Assembly: GCA_963658575.1 (NCBI GenBank)
Contig: CAVKQB010000067.1
Coordinates: 1-10,006 of the forward strand
Length of the DNA: 10,006 nucleotides
Source: W0P28-013 sp963658575
GTDB taxonomy: Bacteria > Bacteroidota > Bacteroidia > Bacteroidales > Paludibacteraceae
Direction: 5' to 3'
Program-made: the position numbers and the translations under genes
Shown: piece after piece, positions 1 to 5,926 of the stretch
Layout: every line of letters starts with the position of its first letter
Numbering within the stretch: position 1 is the stretch's first letter
The notes under the pieces: model-generated
What the model saw: the letters and a program-made list of their open reading frames with translations, nothing else
What the model was told of the DNA's origin: nothing
Databases searched by the model: none

Positions 1-84
1 CCGCTTCTCGAAACACAAAACCTGATTTTTGACACTCGCCGCCCAATGCTGGAATTCTTTTTTAGAACAAAGAACATAGAATAA
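1..84 (+). CDS. Possible 3' end of an unidentified gene (partial)
   Basis: Frame 1 is open from the window edge to a TAA at 82-84 and would encode 27 residues, including LIFDTRRPMLEFF. The first 60 bases use codons like those of the neighbouring genes (CTC, GAA, GAC, CGC). The other two forward frames stop at 23-25 and 30-32. I do not recognise the protein. The last eight codons lie in A-rich sequence that looks like intergenic repeat, so the true end could differ. A minus-strand reading is also open in part of this stretch. The call rests only on the open frame and codon use and is weak. Confidence 0.3.
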   Translation, partial: PLLETQNLIFDTRRPMLEFFFRTKNIE

Positions 85-126
85 AGAGCAAAGACGAATT
101 TAGTGTGAAAGTATAAAAGTGCGAAA

Positions 127-210
127 GTAGGGGCGCATCAATTGCGCCCGTTGCGGATTGCCAATCCGCAATAAAACGCCACCAACGGACGTGGCACGCC
201 GCGTCCCTAC
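127..210. repeat. Compound palindromic repeat with three hairpins
   Basis: An outer pair GTAGGG (127-132) and CCCTAC (205-210) encloses three hairpins. The first is GGGCGCA (131-137) with TGCGCCC (143-149). The second is TTGCGGATT (151-159) with AATCCGCAA (163-171), a perfect 9-bp stem. The third is centred at about 196, pairing GGACG (187-191) with CGTCC (202-206) and continuing inward through one G-T wobble. The outer pair and the first hairpin share two bases, so they compete. The GC content is much higher than that of the flanking intergenic DNA. The form resembles dispersed REP-like palindromes, but one copy in this window cannot prove dispersal. Confidence 0.6.
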
Positions 211-257
211 AATACAATGATTGAATGATGAATTATTGACTTATTGAATCATTGAAT

Positions 258-284
258 TTTCAAATTTCAATTTGGAATTTGAAA
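258..284. repeat. AT-rich inverted repeat
   Basis: TTTCAAATT (258-266) and AATTTGAAA (276-284) form a perfect 9-bp stem around a 9-nt loop. A second small hairpin follows directly: TGCGG (286-290) with CCGCA (296-300) around a 5-nt loop. Neither is followed by a T-run, so they do not look like intrinsic terminators. They are part of the repeat mosaic. Confidence 0.5.
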
Positions 285-302
285 TTGCGGTTCTGCCGCA
301 CC

Positions 303-382
303 ACTCCTCACTCCTCACTGCTAATTTCTCACTACTAACTACTCACTCACTTTCTCACTTTCACACTTTCTCACTTTCACAC
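303..382. repeat. CT-rich low-complexity tandem repeats
   Basis: The stretch begins with two copies of the 7-mer ACTCCTC (303-316). It ends with two exact copies of the 16-mer TTTCTCACTTTCACAC at 351-366 and 367-382. The sequence between is made of similar CTCACT words. The plus strand is almost purine-free except for A. The second 16-mer overlaps the presumed -33 region of the promoter of the next gene, so copy-number change here could alter promoter spacing. Confidence 0.75.
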
Positions 383-399
383 TAATTTTCATACCTTTG
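367..399 (+). promoter_or_regulatory. Bacteroidota-type promoter for the metallopeptidase gene
   Basis: TACCTTTG at 392-399 matches the -7 consensus TAnnTTTG. TTTC at 367-370 lies 21 bp upstream, where the -33 TTTG is expected, with one mismatch. Taking the element as centred at -7, transcription would begin near 403, practically on the GTG start codon at 404. The -7 part is convincing and the -33 part is weak. Confidence 0.65.
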
Positions 400-403
400 C
401 GGT

Positions 404-1120
404 GTGAAACAGTTTGTGCAGCACCCCGACATCGGGATCATCGAGTTTTGCACGCGCCGTGGCATGCGTGGCATCAGTTACTGCGTGTCGGCCGACCGTG
501 TGCGCATCACAGCCAATCCGTGGCTGGCGGCGAGCGTTTTTCCGCTTTCGGCCGAGCGTGTGGCGTGGATTTTGGCATCGCGCCAAAAACTGGCGCAACC
601 GGCTCCTGAAACGTTCCGTTTCACGCCCGAAACTCGGCTCACGACCAACCGTTTCGTCGTGCGGCTGCAACAAAAGGCAGACATCAAATCGACCTTCATC
701 GCCGAGCGCACCGACCACGAACTCACCATCGGCTACCGCTCTGCCGACGATTTGGACGACGACACCAACCAACTGAAAATCAAGCATTTGGTAGCGTATT
801 TCCTACGCATCGAAGCCGAAAAAATTCTGCCTGAACGTCTGCACGCATTGGCCAAAAAACACGGATTCCGTTTTGCGCAAGTGCGCATCAACGGCGCACA
901 AACGCGCTGGGGCAGTTGCTCGGCGCAGCGGCACATCAACCTCAGTTACAACCTGATGCTTCTGCCCGACGAACTCATCGATTTTGTGCTGGTGCACGAA
1001 CTTTGCCACACACGCGAGATGAGCCACGGGCCACGTTTCGTGCAGTCGATGCGCGCCATTTTCCCCAACTACGACACGCTCAACGCCGCTCTGAAAAAGC
1101 AAAGCACGCCTTTTCGCTAA
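404..1120 (+). CDS. YgjP/DUF45-type (SprT-like) metallopeptidase
   Basis: The 238-residue protein has the marks of the YgjP-like metallopeptidase family. RWGSC lies at residues 168-172, then the zinc motif HELCH at 198-202, with H208 in SHGPRF as the likely third ligand. E199 would be the catalytic base. There is no signal peptide or membrane segment, so it should be cytoplasmic. Its substrate is unknown. The length is usual for the family. The GTG at 404 was chosen because family members begin with a similar segment (MKQF followed by a short beta-strand region), and the next in-frame ATG, codon 21, would cut into it. The gene has its own promoter and its product has no obvious link to the polysaccharide genes downstream. 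The family is clear; the exact function is not. Confidence 0.88.
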   Translation: MKQFVQHPDIGIIEFCTRRGMRGISYCVSADRVRITANPWLAASVFPLSAERVAWILASRQKLAQPAPETFRFTPETRLTTNRFVVRLQQKADIKSTFIAERTDHELTIGYRSADDLDDDTNQLKIKHLVAYFLRIEAEKILPERLHALAKKHGFRFAQVRINGAQTRWGSCSAQRHINLSYNLMLLPDELIDFVLVHELCHTREMSHGPRFVQSMRAIFPNYDTLNAALKKQSTPFR

Positions 1121-1124
1121 AAAT

Positions 1125-1155
1125 TTTGGCATTCAGAAAAAAATAATTACCTTTG
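1125..1155 (+). promoter_or_regulatory. Bacteroidota-type promoter for rfbB and the export genes
   Basis: TTTG at 1125-1128 and TACCTTTG at 1148-1155 match the -33 and -7 elements exactly, with a 19-bp spacer. The predicted transcription start is near 1159, leaving a leader of about 34 nt before the ATG at 1193. The -33 element begins four bases after the stop codon of the metallopeptidase gene. No terminator separates the two genes, so read-through is also possible. Confidence 0.85.
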
Positions 1156-1192
1156 CCGATTGATATTACATCACCCATTTCGACAGAAGAAA

Positions 1193-2251
1193 ATGAAACG
1201 TACCATTGTCATTACAGGCGGTGCGGGCTTTATCGGCTCGCATGTTGTGCGCCTTTTTGTGAATAAATATCCCGATTATCACATCATCAATTTAGATGCG
1301 CTCACCTATGCGGGCAATCTGGAAAACCTGACCGACATCGACACGAAGCCGAACTACACGTTTGTCAAAGCCGACATCACCGACTACGCCGCCATCGTGA
1401 AAATTTTCGAGCAGTACCGCCCCGACGGCATCATTCACTTGGCCGCCGAGTCGCACGTCGATCGCTCCATCACCGACCCGTTTGCTTTCGTCCGCACCAA
1501 CGTGTTTGGCACTTGCAACCTGCTGCACGCCGCCAAAGAACTCTGGAAAGGCGACATGGCCGGTAAACGCTTCTACCACATCTCGACCGACGAGGTGTAT
1601 GGCGCGCTCGAAAAAGACGGCACATTTTTCACCGAACAGACAAAATACGCGCCGCACTCGCCCTACTCGGCCAGCAAAGCCTCGAGCGACCACTTTGTGC
1701 GCGCCTACCACGACACCTACGGCCTGCCCGTGGTCGTATCGAACTGCTCGAACAACTACGGCTCGCACCATTTCCCCGAAAAACTGATTCCGCTGGCCAT
1801 CAACAACATCAAGCATCGCCGCCCGATACCTATCTACGGCAAAGGCGAAAACGTGCGCGACTGGCTCTATGTGGACGACCACGCACGCGCCATCGACATC
1901 ATTTTCCACAACGGCAAAGACGGCGAAACCTACAACATCGGCGGCAACAACGAGTGGACTAACATCGACCTGATACGCCTGCTCTGCAAGATAATGGACC
2001 GCAAACTTGGCCGCGCCGAGGGCGAATCGGAACAACTGATAACCTTCGTAACCGACCGCGCCGGCCACGACCTGCGCTACGCCATCGACTCGTCGAAACT
2101 GCAGCGCGAACTCGGCTGGCACCCGTCGCTGCAATTTGCCGAAGGACTCGAAAAAACCGTCGATTGGTACTTGGCCAACGAAGCGTGGGTCGACCGCATC
2201 ACCAGCGGTGCCTACCAACAATACTACGAACAACAATACGGAAACCGCTAA
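1193..2251 (+). CDS. rfbB: dTDP-glucose 4,6-dehydratase
   Basis: This cytoplasmic enzyme converts dTDP-glucose to dTDP-4-keto-6-deoxyglucose, the second step towards dTDP-L-rhamnose and other deoxysugars. The 352-residue protein is an extended short-chain dehydrogenase. The NAD-binding motif GGAGFIG is at residues 9-15. STDEVYG at 131-137 supplies the T132-D133-E134 triad, and YSASK at 158-162 supplies catalytic Y158 and K162. DRAGHDLRYAID at 288-299 is the substrate-side motif, with alanine where proline is more common. The ATG at 1193 places the Rossmann fold directly at the N-terminus; an in-frame TTG at 1160 would add 11 unrelated residues. rfbA, rfbC and rfbD, which complete rhamnose synthesis, are not in this window. 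The next gene starts 12 bases after the stop codon, which suggests one operon with the export genes. Confidence 0.96.
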   Translation: MKRTIVITGGAGFIGSHVVRLFVNKYPDYHIINLDALTYAGNLENLTDIDTKPNYTFVKADITDYAAIVKIFEQYRPDGIIHLAAESHVDRSITDPFAFVRTNVFGTCNLLHAAKELWKGDMAGKRFYHISTDEVYGALEKDGTFFTEQTKYAPHSPYSASKASSDHFVRAYHDTYGLPVVVSNCSNNYGSHHFPEKLIPLAINNIKHRRPIPIYGKGENVRDWLYVDDHARAIDIIFHNGKDGETYNIGGNNEWTNIDLIRLLCKIMDRKLGRAEGESEQLITFVTDRAGHDLRYAIDSSKLQRELGWHPSLQFAEGLEKTVDWYLANEAWVDRITSGAYQQYYEQQYGNR

Positions 2252-2263
2252 TAAAAAGAAAAA

Positions 2264-3061
2264 ATGAAACAACGTCTCCTTCCGATTGCACTGCTCATCG
2301 TTGCGCTCGTTGCATGCAACTCGTGCTCACTGCGCAAAAAAGTGCCCTATTTCAACGGTGTCGGCACAACCAACGAACTGGTTGGCGCTGCACAGCACGA
2401 AGCACGCATCTGCCCCGACGACATGCTGAAAATAGTCGTTTCGGCACTCGACCCCGAAGCCGTGGCACCGTTCAACCTGCCCGTGGTGGCCTATGCCTCG
2501 CCAAGTTCGTCGCAAATATACCAAACGCCATCGTTCCAGCCCTATCTGGTCGACATCAACGGCGAAATCGAATTCCCCGTGCTGGGGCGCATCAAAGTGG
2601 GCGGACTGAAAAAGTCGGAAGCCATCGCGCTGATACAGGACAAACTGAAAGCCTACCTGAAAGACCCGAACGTTACCATACAATTTATGAACTACAAGGT
2701 AACCGTGCTCGGCGAGGTATCGCACCCAGGCTCGTACACCATAGGCAACGAGCGCATCACACTCATGGAAGCACTCGGTTTGGCGGGCGACATGACCGTG
2801 TATGGCCGCCGCGACAACGTGCTGCTCATACGCGAAGATGCTGGCGGAGCCAAAGAGTTTGTGCGCATCGACCTGACCAAACCCGACCTGCTGTCGTCGC
2901 CCTACTACTACCTGCAACAAAACGACGTGATATACGTCGAGCCCAGCAACATGCGCTACCATCAAACCGTATCGGGCAACGCCACCATCTACCTGAGTGC
3001 CATCTCGTCGTTGGCCTCGATGGCAACCGTAATCGTGGCCGTGATAAACATGAACAAATAA
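2264..3061 (+). CDS. Wza-type polysaccharide export lipoprotein
   Basis: The 265-residue protein fits the outer-membrane polysaccharide export family (Wza, BexD, GumB). A basic N-terminus and hydrophobic stretch lead to a lipobox LVAC with C18 as the probable lipidated residue; C21 is a less likely alternative. The Poly_export domain covers about residues 47-140. An SLBB-type domain (VTVLGEVSHPGSYTI and following) covers about 146-200. A C-terminal hydrophobic segment at about 241-262 could be the membrane-spanning helix of the pore. The protein is shorter than E. coli Wza, as in many Bacteroidota, and probably has fewer SLBB repeats. It lies between rfbB (12-bp gap) and the chain-length gene (21-bp gap), its expected inner-membrane partner. 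The family is secure, but the exported polymer cannot be told from the sequence. Confidence 0.9.
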   Translation: MKQRLLPIALLIVALVACNSCSLRKKVPYFNGVGTTNELVGAAQHEARICPDDMLKIVVSALDPEAVAPFNLPVVAYASPSSSQIYQTPSFQPYLVDINGEIEFPVLGRIKVGGLKKSEAIALIQDKLKAYLKDPNVTIQFMNYKVTVLGEVSHPGSYTIGNERITLMEALGLAGDMTVYGRRDNVLLIREDAGGAKEFVRIDLTKPDLLSSPYYYLQQNDVIYVEPSNMRYHQTVSGNATIYLSAISSLASMATVIVAVINMNK

Positions 3062-3082
3062 CCCCGCCATAAACAAAACATT

Positions 3083-4708
3083 ATGGAAGAGAAAATCAAA
3101 ACCTCCGACAACGAAATAGACGTAATGGCACTGATACACCTGTGCCTGCGCAAATGGTATCTGTTTGCCATAGCCGTATGCGTATGCTGCACGCTGGCCG
3201 TCATCTACTACCTGCGCGCCGAACCACAATTCAAAACCTCGACAACACTGCTTCTGCGCGATCAAAGCCCCTCCAGCGCATTGAGCAACATATCGAACAT
3301 ATCGATAGCGGGATTTTCGGCAGCCGACTTCATCGGCGGCGGCAGCAACATAGACAACGAAATAGAAATAATGTGCACACGCCAACTGCAGAGCCAAACC
3401 ATCGAAAGCCTCGGACTGCGCACCACCATACGCCGCCAATTAGGCTGGCGAAAAATAGAACAGTACGGCAACAGCCCGTTGCTGATGACCGCTCCTGCCG
3501 AATTTGGCCCCAACATGCGCGGCGGAATGAAAGTGGAAGTGAAAAAACGGGACGACGGCACCTATAAACTCTGGTTCAAACGCCGCGTCGAACACACGCG
3601 CACACGCTACAAATGCGAAACTGCCGACCTGTCGGCCGTCGAAACACCGTGGGGCGTATTTTCGTTCACCGAACTGCCCGAAAACATCATCATTCCCAAC
3701 AAAGAAGAAGACGGCACCTACCACGTCTATTTCTACCTATCGAGCCTCAAATCGAGCCTCGAATCGCTGAACGATGCCATCTCGATAACGGCCACGAGCA
3801 AAAAGACAAACACCATCGAACTGTCGTACACATCGGGCAGCCCGCGCAAAAACGAAGCACTGCTCAACCGCCTCATCGACTTCTACAACGCAAGCGAACA
3901 GACCGAAAACATGCTCCAATCTGGCAAATCGGTAAAATTCTTCGCCGCGCGCCTCGTCGATACCAAACATGAACTGCTCGACTTGGAGCAGCAAATCGAA
4001 CGCTACAAAGAGGAGCACAACATAGCCGACATCGCCACACAGGCGGAACTCACGCTCACCGCATCGAGCGAATACGAGAAACAAATTGCCGCCACCGACA
4101 TACAATACAACCTCGTGTCGTTCGTCGGCGAATACCTGAAAAACGCCCACGACGACGACCTGCTACCAAGCAACACCGGCATCGACGACAAATCGCTCAG
4201 CGGCTTGATGATGCAATACAACGAATTGGTACTCAAATACTTGCGCATGAACCGCAGCACCTACGCCACCAACCCGATTCTCGACCAAACACTGACACAA
4301 ATCCGCTTGATGCGCCAAAACATACTGCAAACCATCGACAACGTAAAAGAGAGCCTCATCATCACCAAGCGCGACCTGCGAGCCAAAAACAGCACCTACG
4401 AGAAGCAGATCGAGCAAGTGCCGAGCATCGAACGCGAATACACCGCACTTGTGCGCGAATGCGAAATAAGACAGGCCGTCTACGTCGGGCTGCAACAACA
4501 GTACGAATTGGCACTGATGCAAGAGTCTTCCGACATCGACAAAATGCGCGTCATCGACCCAGCCTACACCTTCAACAAGCCCGTAAGCCCCAAACTGAAG
4601 ATACTGCTCGTCGCAGCGTTCATGTTCGGCTGCCTCATCGCCGCCGGCATCATCTACTGCGAACAGACTATTTTCGCTAAAAAAGAGGAAGAAGAGGCCG
4701 TCGCCTGA
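3083..4708 (+). CDS. Wzz/Wzc-type polysaccharide chain-length protein without kinase domain
   Basis: The 541-residue inner-membrane protein has the layout of a polysaccharide co-polymerase. It has a short cytoplasmic N-terminus, a first membrane helix at about 26-44 and a large periplasmic part at 45-504. The second helix is at about 505-525. The periplasmic part contains likely coiled coils (about 288-316 and 404-445). A GNVR-like region follows (about 450-504), ending in FNKPVSPK, the proline-containing motif typical before the second helix. Only about 15 residues (AKKEEEEAVA at the end) follow that helix. The Walker-type tyrosine kinase domain and tyrosine tail of full Wzc proteins are therefore absent. 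With the export lipoprotein it probably controls polymer length and forms the trans-envelope export path. No terminator hairpin follows it, so transcripts could run into rplM. Confidence 0.88.
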   Translation: MEEKIKTSDNEIDVMALIHLCLRKWYLFAIAVCVCCTLAVIYYLRAEPQFKTSTTLLLRDQSPSSALSNISNISIAGFSAADFIGGGSNIDNEIEIMCTRQLQSQTIESLGLRTTIRRQLGWRKIEQYGNSPLLMTAPAEFGPNMRGGMKVEVKKRDDGTYKLWFKRRVEHTRTRYKCETADLSAVETPWGVFSFTELPENIIIPNKEEDGTYHVYFYLSSLKSSLESLNDAISITATSKKTNTIELSYTSGSPRKNEALLNRLIDFYNASEQTENMLQSGKSVKFFAARLVDTKHELLDLEQQIERYKEEHNIADIATQAELTLTASSEYEKQIAATDIQYNLVSFVGEYLKNAHDDDLLPSNTGIDDKSLSGLMMQYNELVLKYLRMNRSTYATNPILDQTLTQIRLMRQNILQTIDNVKESLIITKRDLRAKNSTYEKQIEQVPSIEREYTALVRECEIRQAVYVGLQQQYELALMQESSDIDKMRVIDPAYTFNKPVSPKLKILLVAAFMFGCLIAAGIIYCEQTIFAKKEEEEAVA

Positions 4709-4736
4709 AAAAAAATTGCAAAAAACACACAAACAA

Positions 4737-4768
4737 TTTGAGTATCAGCAAAAAAAGTAGTACCTTTG
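4737..4768 (+). promoter_or_regulatory. Bacteroidota-type promoter of the rplM operon
   Basis: TTTG (4737-4740) and TACCTTTG (4761-4768) match both consensus elements with a 20-bp spacer. Transcription should begin near 4772, giving an untranslated leader of about 140 nt before rplM. This is the best candidate for the main promoter of the ribosomal protein operon. Confidence 0.88.
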
Positions 4769-4771
4769 CAG

Positions 4772-4913
4772 TCCCAAAATATTATCCAAACCTTGTAACA
4801 AGTTCATTTACAACAGGTTCAGCATCGAAAGGTGTGAATTAGCCCGCGCCAAAAGAGCAACGAGCCAGCGCAAAAATGGACGAAATTGTAAAAATTTCAA
4901 AAAACAACACATT
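4772..4913 (+). promoter_or_regulatory. Long 5' leader of rplM, possible autoregulatory RNA
   Basis: About 140 nt separate the predicted transcription start from the rplM GTG, unusually long compared with the rfbB leader. A small hairpin CTTG-TAA-CAAG lies at 4792-4802. A larger one at 4816-4840 has a GAAA tetraloop (4827-4830), a bulged A4821 and several G-T pairs. GCGC at 4846-4849 can pair with GCGC at 4868-4871. Ribosomal protein operons are often controlled by their own products through such leaders, and L13 leaders are known in Firmicutes. Whether this one binds L13 is inference. A short reading frame starts inside it at 4876. Confidence 0.4.
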
Positions 4914-5369
4914 GTGGATACATTAAGTTTCAAAACAGTATCGGCCAACAAGGCCACTGTACAAAAAGAGTGGGTGTTAGTTGATGCAACAGACTTGGTA
5001 CTCGGCCGCATGGCCTCGAAAGTAGCCAAACTGCTGCGCGGCAAATACAAACCCAGTTTCACGCCACACGTCGATTGCGGCGACAACGTCATCGTCATCA
5101 ACGCCGACAAAGTGCGCCTGACGGGCAAAAAATGGACAGACCGCATCTATCTGACCTACTCGCTCTACCCTGGCGGCCAACGTGCGCAAACGCCAGAAGA
5201 GATCTTCAAAAAAGACCCTGCGAAACTGGTCGAAAAGGTGATAAAAGGCATGCTCCCCAAAAACAAACTGGCTGCCAAACTGATGGACAACCTGCACGTT
5301 TACGTAGGCGCCGAACACCCGCACGAAGCGCAACAACCCAAACTCATCGATTTAACCACCATTAAATAA
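4914..5369 (+). CDS. rplM: 50S ribosomal protein L13
   Basis: The 151-residue protein is L13, an early-assembly protein of the large ribosomal subunit that binds 23S rRNA. The core segments are LLRGKYKPSFTPHVDCGDN (residues 40-58) and INADKVRLTGKKW (62-74). The family signature is GMLPKNKLAAKLMDNLHVY (112-130), followed by GAEHPHEAQQP. The start is the GTG at 4914, because it gives MDTLSFKTVSANKATV, the N-terminus seen in Bacteroides-type L13. No ATG start is available at this position. No Shine-Dalgarno sequence precedes it. Its stop codon overlaps the first ATG of rpsI by one base, so the two are probably translationally coupled. Confidence 0.97.
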   Translation: MDTLSFKTVSANKATVQKEWVLVDATDLVLGRMASKVAKLLRGKYKPSFTPHVDCGDNVIVINADKVRLTGKKWTDRIYLTYSLYPGGQRAQTPEEIFKKDPAKLVEKVIKGMLPKNKLAAKLMDNLHVYVGAEHPHEAQQPKLIDLTTIK

Positions 5370-5764
5370 TGTCGAACATGGAAGTAGTAAATGCAGTAGG
5401 AAGAAGAAAAGCGGCTGTCGCCCGCGTGTTCGTCGCTCCGGGAAAAGGCAGCATCGTCATCAACAAACGCGAACTGAACGCTTATTTCCCATCGGCAATG
5501 CTCCAATACATCGTGATGCAACCGCTGAACAAACTGGAAGCCGCCGAAAAATACGACATCAAAGTGAACCTGATTGGCGGCGGCATCAAAGGACAAGCCG
5601 AAGCACTGCGCCTTGCCATCGCCCGCGCATTGGTCAAAATCAACCCCGAGGACAAAACCGCACTGAAACAAGCCGGTTTCATGACCCGCGACTCGCGCGA
5701 AGTAGAACGCAAAAAACCAGGTCGCCCGAAAGCACGCAAACGTTTCCAATTCTCGAAACGTTAA
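5369..5764 (+). CDS. rpsI: 30S ribosomal protein S9
   Basis: The protein is S9, whose C-terminal tail reaches the P-site tRNA in the small subunit. The conserved segment GGGIKGQAEALRLAIARAL lies at residues 70-88, and the protein ends in FQFSKR with the invariant terminal SKR. The ATG at 5369 overlaps the rplM stop (TAATG) and gives 131 residues. A second ATG at 5378 gives MEVVNAVGRRK and 128 residues, which matches the start seen in Bacteroides-type S9. The conserved N-terminus favours the second ATG and the overlap favours the first. The pair rplM-rpsI is conserved in most bacteria. Confidence 0.97.
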   Translation: MSNMEVVNAVGRRKAAVARVFVAPGKGSIVINKRELNAYFPSAMLQYIVMQPLNKLEAAEKYDIKVNLIGGGIKGQAEALRLAIARALVKINPEDKTALKQAGFMTRDSREVERKKPGRPKARKRFQFSKR

Positions 5765-5780
5765 TCCGAACCATCGACGC

Positions 5781-5810
5781 ATGCAGCCAGACAATACGTC
5801 TGGTCTGCAT
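5781..5810 (+). terminator. Strong hairpin after rpsI (partial terminator or processing site)
   Basis: ATGCAGCCAGAC (5781-5792) pairs with GTCTGG (5798-5803) and CTGCAT (5805-5810) around the loop AATAC, with T5804 bulged. This gives 12 base pairs starting 17 nt after the rpsI stop. No run of T follows, so it is not a standard intrinsic terminator. It may limit read-through, protect the rplM-rpsI mRNA 3' end, or act as a processing or regulatory element ahead of rpsB. Confidence 0.5.
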
Positions 5811-5824
5811 ACGCACGATATATC

Positions 5825-5853
5825 TTGTTTAGTATCTAAATCATTTAGACTTG
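5825..5853 (+). promoter_or_regulatory. Weak candidate promoter of rpsB overlapping a palindrome
   Basis: TAGACTTG at 5846-5853 differs by one base from TAnnTTTG, and TTG at 5825-5827 lies 18 bp upstream. The -7 candidate overlaps a perfect 15-nt palindrome, TCTAAAT-C-ATTTAGA (5835-5849). It could supply an internal start about 65 nt before rpsB, but both elements are imperfect. The palindrome could equally be a binding site or chance. Confidence 0.25.
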
Positions 5854-5926
5854 CCACGCGCAACTACTTGATGATTGCTTGACAAAAAAGTAAAAAGAAG
5901 GTAAACAAACTAAAAACACAACAACA

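Larger units (their letters stand above)
100..385. repeat. Non-coding repeat mosaic bounded by 13-bp inverted arms
   Basis: TTAGTGTGAAAGT at 100-112 is the exact reverse complement of ACTTTCACACTAA at 373-385. The left arm is followed 16 bases later by a degenerate second copy of its core (GTGCGAAAGT, 119-128). The right arm belongs to two exact tandem 16-bp units. The two ends are therefore inverted versions of the same period-16 sequence. Between them lie a compound palindrome (127-210), an ATTGA-rich stretch (216-257), two small hairpins and a CT-rich run. No open reading frame of note is present. It could be a miniature mobile element, or several unrelated short repeats that accumulated in one gap. 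No flanking target-site duplication is evident. Confidence 0.5.

Noticed and set aside
351..382. Possible CRISPR-like repeats, also considered for 9953-10006
   Set aside because: Both are directly adjoining tandem copies without spacers, and no cas gene is present.
1160..1192. TTG start giving rfbB 11 more residues
   Set aside because: The extra residues precede the Rossmann-fold start and do not belong to the family. The ATG at 1193 fits the known N-terminus.
2164..3072. 302-residue plus-strand frame overlapping rfbB and the export gene
   Set aside because: The overlapping genes have clear family motifs in another frame. This product is rich in R, T and H, as expected from shifted reading.
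2327..3439. 370-residue minus-strand frame across the export lipoprotein and chain-length genes
   Set aside because: It is antisense to two well-supported genes and has no recognisable domain.
4713..4739. AAATTG/CAATTT hairpin after the chain-length gene as a terminator
   Set aside because: The stem is only six AT-rich pairs, has no T-run and overlaps the -33 element of the rplM promoter.
5781..5882. 33-codon frame between rpsI and rpsB
   Set aside because: Its first third is the strong hairpin stem, codon use is unlike the neighbours and no family is recognisable.
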